Assembly (NCBI RefSeq): GCF_001429545.1
Contig: NZ_LMSP01000023.1
Coordinates: 338,339-402,338 of the forward strand
Source: Paenibacillus sp. Soil787
GTDB taxonomy: Bacteria > Bacillota > Bacilli > Paenibacillales > NBRC-103111
Reading direction: 5' to 3'
DNA: 64,000 nt
Shown: piece after piece, positions 52,141 through 60,176 of the stretch
Layout: each line of letters opens with the position of its first letter
Numbering within the stretch: position 1 is the first letter of the stretch
Translations under genes and position numbers: made by a program
Notes under the pieces: model-generated
What the model saw: the letters and a program-made list of their open reading frames with translations, nothing else
Told to the model about the DNA's origin: nothing
The model's database searches: none

Positions 52141-54384
52141 TTATCGATTAAGCGAATGCTTTTTCCTGTAGTCACCCGGTGTTACACCAACAATCCTTTT
52201 AAACATGCGCCCAAATGTAATGGAATTGGAATATCCGACTTGCTGAGCAATGTCTTGTTGGGCCAATTCGGTTTCCGTCAATAAAAGCTTCGCCTTTTCG
52301 GTCCTTAAATCCATAAGAAAATCTACGAACTTCATCCCAAAAGCTTCTTTAAACATGTGGCTGACACTTTTGCCGCTAATCCCAAACCTATCGCTCAAAT
52401 GCTTTAAAGAAAGATCAGGGTCCTCGAAATGCTCTTCGATATAATTTCTCATTTCGATAATAACAGCCTGGTAACTGTTGGCTTCACAAACGGATACATA
52501 CGTCCGGTACAATTCATTTAAAGAACCTATCATTCTGGCTTCAAGTTCCTGAAGCGTAGCGCTGTCCCGAACGATGCGCTGCAAATCCGACTGTTCCCAA
52601 GCCAGTCTCATATTATCCGATGCGCCTATCCCATTGCCAACTTCCCGCTCCAGCAGCTTAATCATCGTTTCAAGGATCATGATAATGTCTTCATCACGTA
52701 ATACGAAGCGTTTGGAGTCAGCAAACAATTCGGCAAGCTGCTGCCGCCAACCATCTTGCGTCAACCGGAATGATTTGGCGATATCAGCCGCCTTAGGCCA
52801 ATAGCTGTAAGTCTCTGTTGCAGAACGGCCTGACAGCTGCTCGATCATGATCAACGCTTTACGATCCCGCGTCAGCTTATGGCCAAGTGCTTGCAAAGCT
52901 GCGCGATAGGAACCGTGAAGTTCTTGCCAATCCTGAACCGTGGTGCCTCCCGCATAGACAAAGGTTATGCCAAAATGCTCTTCAATCCACTGCTGACCGG
53001 TTTCGATAAGGTCGACAAGATGACTTGTGCCTGACTCCAAGTTTTGGGGCACTGCATAGACGATACCTAATCGGTTACTGCTGATCCATTCACTCCAGAC
53101 AGACAAATGAGCATTAAAAAATTGCTGCATAATATTTTGCAGTGCCAATTTGAGAACGGTTTGATCCTCTGGCACGTGTTGTTTCATAAAGGCATCGTAG
53201 CCTTCCATTTCAGCGACGATAACACCCATTTCTTGAAATGGTACCTTTTCTTGAAAGGCCGGTACTCCTTCCTCCCAATCCTTCTCCGTTATCGTGCTTA
53301 CACCGCTTATCAACTCTGAAAACAGCTGCCTGCGCCGAATGTGCAGGTTCGTTTGATTTTGTTGTTCATAATGCTGCGCCTTCTCAATCAAACCTTCCAT
53401 AGCTTGTCCGATAAAAGACAAATCATCTATTTCGCGGCCAACCGGAAGAAAACGAAGTTGGATCGATTCCAGCTTATTAAGCATGAGTTGAATCGGCCGG
53501 TAATTACGTTTCGAAATATAGATCAGGTATCCTAAGGAAGCAGCAATCGTCGCGATGCCGCTAGCAATCCAAACATAGGAGATGAGCGAAAACCATGCAA
53601 AAAGCTGACCCGCCTTAATCCCGCTATGAATGCTCCACCCTGTTTTCAAAATGGGAATTTTTGAGATCACTTCCCCCTGAATCGATTCATTATTTCTGTC
53701 ACTCAGCGGTTCCGAAGACATAACCACATTCCCTTGTTCGTTGACCACACGCAAAAAAGTCACTTTATGGTCGCTAAGCGTGTCCAAATTTTCTTGCAGT
53801 ACCCGGACATCGACATTGATGACGACAATACCTTGACTGCCAAAAGGAATTGGGAGCTTTTTCACTAACGAAATGACAGGTATGTCCCCCGCTGTACTCG
53901 AATCGTGAAGCATTCTCACATCCGACCACCGATCTGTTTGCGGGTGCGCCCACATGCTTTTTACGAACTCCCTATCCGGAAACGTATCCAGTGAGTCCTT
54001 TTGATTTTCCTTAAGAATTAATCCATCATCCGCACGATACATGTAGATCGATTGAATCAAATGATTGTTAAGAACGAGATCATTCAAGGATTCCGATATA
54101 TAGTACAAAAGCAGACCTTCGTCGCTAGGCTGCTGCTTCTCATGTTCGATAAACTCTTTAATATGATCATTCGTGGCAAGTTCTTTCAAAAGCGCATTCT
54201 GAACTTCGGTCAAGGACCGCGACATCGTGTCAGAAACATAGGCTGCGGATATGCCGTTCGCCTTTTCCGTTTCCTTCCGTGAGATGTCAGATACGACCAA
54301 TAGACCAAGCAGGACCATGATAGAAATGGTTAACAAAAAGAGAGGAAAGTAGGAACGTAATTGTTTTTTGTACCATTTTCTCAT
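52141..54384 (-). CDS. Membrane-spanning AraC family regulator (YesS/YtdP-like)
   Basis: A 747-residue protein. Membrane helices at about 13-32 and 275-305 flank an extracytoplasmic sensor region of Cache type. The cytoplasmic part has a linker (about 305-440), a middle domain and a C-terminal AraC helix-turn-helix (about 645-745: LSLKHLSDRFGISGKSVSHMF, LLTETELAQQDIAQQVGYSN, FGRMFKRIVGVTPGDYR). Such regulators sit upstream of sugar-use and glycoside hydrolase genes. Here the adjacent genes are a dead ROK kinase and an unknown gene. Confidence 0.9.
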   Translation of the reverse strand: MRKWYKKQLRSYFPLFLLTISIMVLLGLLVVSDISRKETEKANGISAAYVSDTMSRSLTEVQNALLKELATNDHIKEFIEHEKQQPSDEGLLLYYISESLNDLVLNNHLIQSIYMYRADDGLILKENQKDSLDTFPDREFVKSMWAHPQTDRWSDVRMLHDSSTAGDIPVISLVKKLPIPFGSQGIVVINVDVRVLQENLDTLSDHKVTFLRVVNEQGNVVMSSEPLSDRNNESIQGEVISKIPILKTGWSIHSGIKAGQLFAWFSLISYVWIASGIATIAASLGYLIYISKRNYRPIQLMLNKLESIQLRFLPVGREIDDLSFIGQAMEGLIEKAQHYEQQNQTNLHIRRRQLFSELISGVSTITEKDWEEGVPAFQEKVPFQEMGVIVAEMEGYDAFMKQHVPEDQTVLKLALQNIMQQFFNAHLSVWSEWISSNRLGIVYAVPQNLESGTSHLVDLIETGQQWIEEHFGITFVYAGGTTVQDWQELHGSYRAALQALGHKLTRDRKALIMIEQLSGRSATETYSYWPKAADIAKSFRLTQDGWRQQLAELFADSKRFVLRDEDIIMILETMIKLLEREVGNGIGASDNMRLAWEQSDLQRIVRDSATLQELEARMIGSLNELYRTYVSVCEANSYQAVIIEMRNYIEEHFEDPDLSLKHLSDRFGISGKSVSHMFKEAFGMKFVDFLMDLRTEKAKLLLTETELAQQDIAQQVGYSNSITFGRMFKRIVGVTPGDYRKKHSLNR

Positions 54385-54524
54385 GAATACGGCCCCTTTT
54401 CTCTAATATTACCTATGCCCAACACAATAATTACTAAGATCATACCTGATAGCCATCATAATTACAAAAAATACATGACATGTGATGTAATTTTTCATTA
54501 CATAACCGTATTCTGTAGACCCAC

Positions 54525-55083
54525 AAGGATAAACGACTCCGTCGTCCTTAGGGACGAGCGCGTTTGTCAAAGTAGACGCAAAGTAAAAGTATAAATGAGT
54601 TTATACTTCTTTATCTACTGAAAAAGCCTGCATAAGTGCAGTCTTTTCAATCGAATCCGACGATTAGGGAGGAATTCCTGCAAATATACAGTATTATTGC
54701 AGCATTTCTGCTTATACCTGAGAAGCAGCTGCGAAAAAGTGTATTTTTGCAGGCATTTCCTCTACTAAGCTAAATAAGAGGTAAAAAGGATGTATAAATG
54801 CAGCCATTCTACAAAAAGCTGATTTGCGCTTCGTTAAAGTTCGTATCACACGACGTTTTTGCCTGCTGCCCCTGTGACAGCGGAAAACCATCCTTTCGCA
54901 GAGCGACTGCAGTGTTCGAACGGAAGTTCGGTGATTGATGCCCAAACGAGTCACTACATCAATTGGCCGCAGCGGACGAGCGAGTCTGCATAGGCGGACC
55001 CAGTCGAGATGTGACGAACGAACGACTTCCCCTCTCCGACACGCTGCTCGAAGCAGTCTTTATTTTGTCCGCTAATCGACTTT
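54525..55083. repeat. Long dispersed repeat, copy B (~559 bp)
   Basis: Same orientation and content as copy A at 12051-12603: opening hairpin AAGGATAAACGACTCC, GTCGTCCTT arm, AAGTATAAATGAGTTTATACTT, TGCAG palindromes, CGACGTTTTTGCCTGC, and a 3' end GCAGTCTTTAT...CTAATCGACTTT. Conserved open stretches in the copies differ in frame, arguing against a gene. Confidence 0.85.
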
Positions 55084-55116
55084 CATCGTTAGGCGAATTG
55101 AAGAATCTGATATGAA

Positions 55117-55175
55117 AAACCGTCAGGAAAGATCCTGACGGTCCTTTTTCGTGTAAACCCATACATTTGAGCAAG
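55117..55175. repeat. Hairpin element shared with 5262-5318
   Basis: ACCGTCAGGA - 4 nt - TCCTGACGGT then CCTTTTT, followed by GTGTAAACCCATACATTT, resembles the block at 5262-5318. A terminator-like dispersed element; it does not follow a recognisable gene. Confidence 0.55.
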
Positions 55176-55333
55176 GGGAGGGGTGGATGTGGGGTTCCAA
55201 CCGCTGTTCAAGTCGTGTTTTTTTAATTTATTATGCGGTATAAACACGACTTCAAAGGCGGCCCGTAAACTTTCCGCCCTCACACCCACCCCTCTTCTGT
55301 TCTACACCCATCTGCCTTCCACTTCTCTTTTTC
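55176..55333. other. Short gene-free interval
   Basis: A short gene-free interval; nothing supportable seen beyond a weak inverted region around GTCGTGTTTTTTTAATTT at 55212-55230 (AAACACGAC at 55244). Confidence 0.4.
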
Positions 55334-55716
55334 CTAACCGCTCTTCAATCCATATTCATATCCGTGTACACCTTTGTAATATTCCGGGTACATTTCCCCC
55401 CCACATGTTTCGCAGGAGAACTGCGGTGGCACTTCTGGGTCTCCATCATCCATCATGTCGAAGTCTCCTACCACACTAAGCGGAATGTCTTCGCTCTGCG
55501 AGCATATCATACACAGATACTTGACGACCTCCTTGGACTGCTGGTGCTTGCTTGGACTGAATCGGCTTGATACACCGAAATAAAGCCGGCAGCTACGTTT
55601 CCCCAAAAAATTAGAAAGGGTGTACCTCTAGCTCTACCTCGGTGACTTACAATAAAAGCCTCTCCACGAAATTCCAATAGCGGCGAGGATGCATTTTGCG
55701 TGCGTATATGGTACAT
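55334..55716 (-). pseudogene. Frameshifted zinc-ribbon membrane protein
   Basis: Two minus-strand frames join into one plausible protein. Piece 1 (from ATG 55716) reads FRGEAFIVSHRGRARGTP, LIFWGNVAAGFISVYQADSVQ and then runs into a stop at 55507. Piece 2, in another frame, reads YLCMICSQSEDIPL, GDFDMMDDGDPE, FSCETCGGEMYPEYYKG and ends at 55334, giving two CxxC zinc-ribbon halves. A one-base indel near 55540-55560 would join them. The intact parent would be a membrane-helix plus rubredoxin-like ribbon protein. The alternative is a shorter gene with a non-ATG start. Confidence 0.5.
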
Positions 55717-55741
55717 TTTCTAATGAAAAATGAAAAATACA

Positions 55742-55782
55742 AGAGGTTCGCAAACTCCCTCTCTAAAAAACTATGAAATGAG
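55742..55782 (+). promoter_or_regulatory. preQ1-I riboswitch before queF
   Basis: AGAGGTTC-GCAAACT-CCCTCT, followed by CTAAAAAACTATG (55742-55775), fits the preQ1 class I pseudoknot (stem 1, loop and A-rich tail). The tail runs into AAATGAGG, the queF ribosome binding site, so translation repression by preQ1 is expected. Confidence 0.85.
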
Positions 55783-55791
55783 GAACCACCC

Positions 55792-56292
55792 ATGTCAGCA
55801 GGTAGAAGCAGTGAAGATTTGAAAGAGATTACCTTATTAGGCAATCAAGGAACCAAATATGTATTCAACTATGATCCCACTTTATTAGAAGCATTCGATA
55901 ACAAGCACCCGAACAGGGATTACTTTGTTAAGTTTAATTTCCCTGAATTCACTAGCTTATGTCCCGTAACTGGACAGCCGGATTTTGCTACACTTTACAT
56001 CTCCTATATTCCGAATATTAAAATGGTGGAGAGTAAATCACTTAAGCTGTACCTATTCAGCTTCCGGAATCACGGTGATTTCCACGAAGACTGTGTCAAT
56101 ATTATTATGAATGATTTGATTGAACTCATGGCGCCTCGCTACATCGAAGTTTGGGGCAAATTCACCCCGCGCGGCGGCATTTCTATCGATCCTTACTGCA
56201 ACTGGGGTCAACCCGGCACGAAGTTCGAAGCGATGGCTGAGCATCGTTTGATGAACCATGACCTTTATCCGGAAAAAATCGATAATCGCTAA
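55792..56292 (+). CDS. queF: NADPH-dependent 7-cyano-7-deazaguanine reductase
   Basis: A 166-residue short-form QueF. Active-site Cys57 in FTSLCPVTGQPDFA with Asp64, the signature ESKSLKLYLFSFRNHGDFH that binds preQ0/NADPH, and a C-terminal GGISIDPYCNWG. Converts preQ0 to preQ1 on the queuosine route. The preQ1-I riboswitch upstream confirms both identity and feedback control. Confidence 0.95.
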   Translation: MSAGRSSEDLKEITLLGNQGTKYVFNYDPTLLEAFDNKHPNRDYFVKFNFPEFTSLCPVTGQPDFATLYISYIPNIKMVESKSLKLYLFSFRNHGDFHEDCVNIIMNDLIELMAPRYIEVWGKFTPRGGISIDPYCNWGQPGTKFEAMAEHRLMNHDLYPEKIDNR

Positions 56293-56311
56293 TTGGCACA
56301 ATATACCCATT

Positions 56312-56358
56312 AAGCCTAGTCAGTACCTTGGATAACAGGGGATGGTTAGGCTTTTTTT
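56312..56358 (+). terminator. Terminator after queF
   Basis: AAGCCTA pairs with TAGGCTT across a 28-nt loop, then T7; bidirectional with the DUF421 gene. Confidence 0.65.
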
Positions 56359-56365
56359 GCTAAAT

Positions 56366-57058
56366 CTATTTAAGCTGGTAGAAAAGTCCGTTAGAATCCG
56401 ACCATTCGGCAAAAAGAACCCGTTCATGATGGCTGATTCCACTCACCTGCAAAAGCTGCTTCAGCCATTCCGGGTCACGGCCGAGACGCCCCAGTGCGGC
56501 TTCATTGATACTCCCATTCTCAATAATACTCTCCGGTAGGCTGACCCTTTTCTTCGGCGAATCTGCCTCTCCATTATTCTGGCTTGCCGGATCATTTTGG
56601 CGGAGCACGCTAATACTGCCATTCGTCTCGAACAACGCATAGGCAACTTCCCTCATAGAGAACACTTCATTTTCCCGCAGCAGCATACTAAGTTGACCAA
56701 AGTCTAGATTGTTGCGCTTCATCGCCTTAAAGTCAATTACCCCATCACGGATCAGTAAATCGGGTGTTCCGGTTGCATATCGAGAAATCCAAGGGACTGT
56801 CCAGATAAACTTCTCAAGGGCAAGTGCAAGCAGTGTCCAGACCACAAGTGCGAAGACGAGATGGCTGAGATGCACATTTTCATCATAAATCGTATTTCCA
56901 ACTAACTCACTGAGCATTAAGGAAGAGACAAAATCAAAAGCCGTAAGCTGAGAAATCTCTTTCTTTCCCAGAAGCCGTGTCATGATCAGCAATCCAACCA
57001 ATGCAACAACTAACTTAACAGCTATGCTTACATACATGGAAATTTCCACCATCATCAC
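56366..57058 (-). CDS. DUF421 (YetF/YcaP-like) membrane protein
   Basis: A 230-residue protein with three N-terminal helices (MYVSIAVKLVVALVGLLIMT and others) and the conserved GKKEISQLTAFDFVSSLML, then a cytoplasmic DUF421 domain with LLIRDGVIDFKAMKRNNLDF. YetF-like proteins occur with spore and stress genes. Function not established. Confidence 0.9.
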   Translation of the reverse strand: MMMVEISMYVSIAVKLVVALVGLLIMTRLLGKKEISQLTAFDFVSSLMLSELVGNTIYDENVHLSHLVFALVVWTLLALALEKFIWTVPWISRYATGTPDLLIRDGVIDFKAMKRNNLDFGQLSMLLRENEVFSMREVAYALFETNGSISVLRQNDPASQNNGEADSPKKRVSLPESIIENGSINEAALGRLGRDPEWLKQLLQVSGISHHERVLFAEWSDSNGLFYQLK

Positions 57059-57090
57059 TCCCTGATCTATCCCTCAAAATGGTATGCCCC

Positions 57091-58335
57091 TTACAAGGGC
57101 AAAGTGATTGTTACAGTCGTACCGATGCCTTCCTCACTTTCGTAGATCATTTCCCCATTCATCGTTTCAATAATCCGAATACTAACTGCTGTCCCTAACC
57201 CCGTTCCAACATCTTTCGTTGAATAGAACAAATTACCGATACGAGAGAGCTGCTCTTTTGTCATTCCTTTACCATTATCAATAACCTTAATTTCGGCTCG
57301 GCCAACCAATCTTTTTAAGCTTACCTTTACCTCTCCGCCCGCAGGCATCGCTTCAATGGCATTTTTAATCACATTCACCAAGGCTTGCTGCAATTGACCC
57401 CGATCCGAAAAAATATAAATATGATCCTCGAGATTGACCGTAATCTCAACGCAATTCTTCATCGCCATCGGCGTCAGAAGCACAATAATGTTGTTTAATA
57501 CGTCAGAAAATGAAAAAGATTCTAATTTGTTCAGTTTAGGCTTGGAAAAATTCAAGTAATCATTAATAATCGATTCTGCTCTCGCTAGTTCTTCCATTGC
57601 AATATTCAGGTATTGTTGATTTTTCCCTTGCTCGTTCGGACGCATAAGCTGCAGAAACCCTTGAACAACCGTTAACGGATTACGAACCTCATGGGCAATG
57701 GATGCAGCTAACTCGCCTAGCGTTTTCATTTTTTCCGCTTTTTGAATTTGAACTTTCATTCTAAATCGTTCTTCATGTATTTCTTGCAGTATGGCTGATA
57801 ACCAGGTTCCTAAAACTAGGAGTATGCCAAAAGAGAGCACAGCAGGAATAGTAGCAAAATCAAACGATTCAAAGCCTTTGTATAGTGACACATAACTCAT
57901 TAAAATAAGCAGCATAACCAGTAACGGACTTAGTGCAACCAATAAAGCTGCCTTTATTCGTGAGTTTCCTGATAATCCTTTGATTTTGTAAGAAGCTACA
58001 AAGGGGATAATAAAACTGAGTGTCATGCTGATGTACCCAAATATAAGCGCATCTCCACCAAGATACGTGCGCATCAGCAATATCATCATGTAATTAATAA
58101 GACCTGCTAGAGGCCCCCAATAGATGCTCGAAATTACAAGGGGAACATAGCGTAAGTCCCAGTACAAATCAAGTTCATAGTAAGAAAATAATAAACAAAG
58201 GGAGGAGGCTGTTCCATGCAGTAAGCCCATCACGATCGGTGACGGATCATTGCGCCATCGTTCTCCAAAGACACTCTGTAATAAGACAGGAGCAAGGACG
58301 ATAAGAATGTTCAAAAATAATTTTTCTAATAACAT
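57091..58335 (-). CDS. 5TM-LYT sensor histidine kinase (KinB-like)
   Basis: A 414-residue kinase. Six hydrophobic helices (about 1-175) with the LYT-type LDLYWDLRYVPLVISSIYWGP. HisKA H-box SIAHEVRNPLTVVQG with His215, N-box NVIKNAIEAM, G1 DNGKGM, F-box LFYSTKDVGTGLGTAVS. Architecture matches sporulation kinase KinB. No response regulator adjacent. Confidence 0.92.
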   Translation of the reverse strand: MLLEKLFLNILIVLAPVLLQSVFGERWRNDPSPIVMGLLHGTASSLCLLFSYYELDLYWDLRYVPLVISSIYWGPLAGLINYMMILLMRTYLGGDALIFGYISMTLSFIIPFVASYKIKGLSGNSRIKAALLVALSPLLVMLLILMSYVSLYKGFESFDFATIPAVLSFGILLVLGTWLSAILQEIHEERFRMKVQIQKAEKMKTLGELAASIAHEVRNPLTVVQGFLQLMRPNEQGKNQQYLNIAMEELARAESIINDYLNFSKPKLNKLESFSFSDVLNNIIVLLTPMAMKNCVEITVNLEDHIYIFSDRGQLQQALVNVIKNAIEAMPAGGEVKVSLKRLVGRAEIKVIDNGKGMTKEQLSRIGNLFYSTKDVGTGLGTAVSIRIIETMNGEMIYESEEGIGTTVTITLPL

Positions 58336-58495
58336 AGCTTACAATGCTCTCCCCTCGGGTCCATTCCTTTCAATGTTTCTGCAAGGGGAAGCGTTATCCT
58401 TTTTTTATCAAGGAAAAATATAAATGATAAAAAAGGCTGCAACCGAAGCGGCATCTTTCACTGCCATTCAGTCATAGCCTTATTAAAATCTTTTC
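58336..58495. other. Gene-free interval upstream of kinase
   Basis: No gene seen. An AAAAAAGGCTGCAACC segment with a partial GGCAGT match may be a weak hairpin; otherwise no feature. Confidence 0.35.
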
Positions 58496-58590
58496 AAGGA
58501 TAAACGACTCCGTCGTCCTTCAGGGACGAGCTCGTTTGTCAAGGTAGATGCGAAGCAAAAGTATAAAACTTATACTTTCTTATCTACTAG
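58496..58590. repeat. Short copy of the two-hairpin dispersed repeat
   Basis: Opens AAGGATAAACGACTCC, GTCGTCCTT and ends AAGTATAAAACTTATACTTTC, the head of the long repeats at 12051 and 54525. It overlaps the last codons of the AlkD-like gene (stop at 58587), so its second hairpin may also terminate that gene. Confidence 0.8.
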
Positions 58591-59294
58591 CAAATACACG
58601 TCTTCTTCTTCGTTCCTACTCGGCCCATCGATTCTATTTTATGAATATATTCACTCGCAAGCGGCACTTTACAAGCCGTTTGACCGACGTCGACATGAAC
58701 CTTGCCGATCTCATTAGCTACTTCCGTCGCAGCTTCAAATAGTGGAAAACAATACGCACCCACCGTAATCACGAAGGTGTTCATTGTATATCTAACGCGA
58801 TTTCTTTCCGCATGAATCGTTGTTCTTACCTGCTCCAGCAGCTGCGTAATTTCCTGAAGATCGAGCTTCTCATCTGGTGTGATACTAATATAGTTGGCAT
58901 AAGTACTCCAACCGCATGTGGCAATTAATTCGTCGGGCGATTGCAGCCATTCCCGTGCCAATTCCAGCGCGCTGCTGCTTTCTGCAGCCACGCCAGCTAC
59001 TGTATATTCGGTGAGCATATACCAATAGGCGTGCTTCGCCCAGTTCTGAAGCTCTTCCTTCGTCATTGTTTTCGGATCAATGGAGAGTCCGGCCAAGTAC
59101 ATCGCGTCCGTGTTGCCTGAATCGTATAGCGTAAGGGTTAGCGCACGGTCTTTTTTAACAAATTTGACCAGCTTCTTCAGATCGCCTACTTTTACGCCGA
59201 AAAAAGGCTCCTGCGCACCGTGCCGAAGAAACGTTTTCTTCGTTTGCTCACTTCCGAGCTCCGCTAGGTTATTCATTACCTCTTCAAATGTCAT
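58587..59294 (-). CDS. DNA alkylation repair protein (AlkD-like HEAT repeats)
   Basis: A 235-residue all-helical protein from ATG 59294 (GGAG 5 nt upstream). HEAT-like helices, with FFGVKVGDLKKLVKFVKKD near the N-terminus and IATCGWSTYANYISITPDEK in the middle, match the AlkD-like/DNA alkylation repair family. Likely binds or excises alkylated bases. The C-terminal few residues run into the dispersed repeat. Confidence 0.88.
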   Translation of the reverse strand: MTFEEVMNNLAELGSEQTKKTFLRHGAQEPFFGVKVGDLKKLVKFVKKDRALTLTLYDSGNTDAMYLAGLSIDPKTMTKEELQNWAKHAYWYMLTEYTVAGVAAESSSALELAREWLQSPDELIATCGWSTYANYISITPDEKLDLQEITQLLEQVRTTIHAERNRVRYTMNTFVITVGAYCFPLFEAATEVANEIGKVHVDVGQTACKVPLASEYIHKIESMGRVGTKKKTCIC

Positions 59295-59821
59295 AGATTC
59301 TCCACTCAACATTCATTTTTCCGTATTGTATCATAGGGCAGATCTTGATGTGAAATTCCTTCGGCTTTATATACGTAAAAGAGTCAGGAGGATGTCCCGT
59401 CGACTCTTGGTTAGTTGATTTGTACCGCTCCCCCGTTTGGCAGTAACCTGTAAATAAGACTGTATTCACTGTCCGGTGCAGCAAAATGAACCGACCTCGG
59501 ATGAGATCAACTGCATTTTATGCAGCAAAATGAAGTGATTATGTCTCCTTGGGGGAGATCAACTGCATTTAGTGCAGCAAATATCAACATTTTAAGCTAA
59601 CATACGAAGAAATCTTCGAATTTGATGCACGATATGCATCAACTCACCCTGAAAATGCTGATTTAGACTGAATTAGCTGCACTTATTACATCATCTCTCG
59701 GTTTTCTATGCCTGTCACCCTTTCTCTGAGAACAAGTACATCATCAAAGACACCACCAAGCTAGCTACTCTAGTGATATAATTCTCAGCGTGTGAGCTAA
59801 TTAGGCGATCATGTAACAACC
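59295..59821. repeat. Gene-free stretch with CTGCAT repeats
   Basis: No gene. Repeats of GCAGCAAAATGAA (about 59479, 59523) and GAGATCAACTGCATTT (59503, 59555; 52-bp period) include the palindromes CTGCATTTTATGCAG (59511-59525) and CTGCATTTAGTGCAG (59563-59577). Confidence 0.6.
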
Positions 59822-59845
59822 AAAAAACCGATCCATGAGGATCGG
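59822..59845 (-). terminator. Terminator after small 81-residue gene
   Basis: CCGATCC - 4 nt - GGATCGG with six T on the minus strand. Confidence 0.85.
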
Positions 59846-59883
59846 CATTTGGAATCTTTTTAACTAATCTTCTTTTTTAAAAA

Positions 59884-60129
59884 CTAATTTAATGTTTTCG
59901 GTTGGTACACAGGCAGTTGAGGCTGAGGGCATTGCGGGAAAGGGAGTATATCCCTAATTTGATTGAAGGCATAATGTTTGGTAGCAAATTGGGTGTGGTA
60001 TAAATATTCGATCACGTAAATAGACCCACCTTGAATACTGCAAAGAATACCAGAAGTACCTGTGCCGTCCACTAGGGATACACCTACTGGGCTTCCGATC
60101 CAGGCATACGCTTTGTGCTGTAATGACAT
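59884..60129 (-). CDS. Unknown small protein, 81 residues
   Basis: Has AGGAGGTG about 7 nt before its ATG and an immediate terminator downstream. Sequence is beta-rich (WIGSPVGVSLVDGTGTSGIL, then IYVIEYLYHTQFATKHY) with a Pro-rich end DILPFPQCPQPQLPVY. It resembles small Paenibacillus conserved proteins of unknown role. No signal peptide. Its SH3-like feel is inference. Confidence 0.65.
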   Translation of the reverse strand: MSLQHKAYAWIGSPVGVSLVDGTGTSGILCSIQGGSIYVIEYLYHTQFATKHYAFNQIRDILPFPQCPQPQLPVYQPKTLN

Positions 60130-60176
60130 AGGTCATCACCTCCTGAATTACCTTATGCGCCGAAGCGCCCAAGGGT

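Noticed and set aside
54525..55083. Insertion sequence
   Set aside because: No transposase-like frame and no clean terminal repeats or target duplication.
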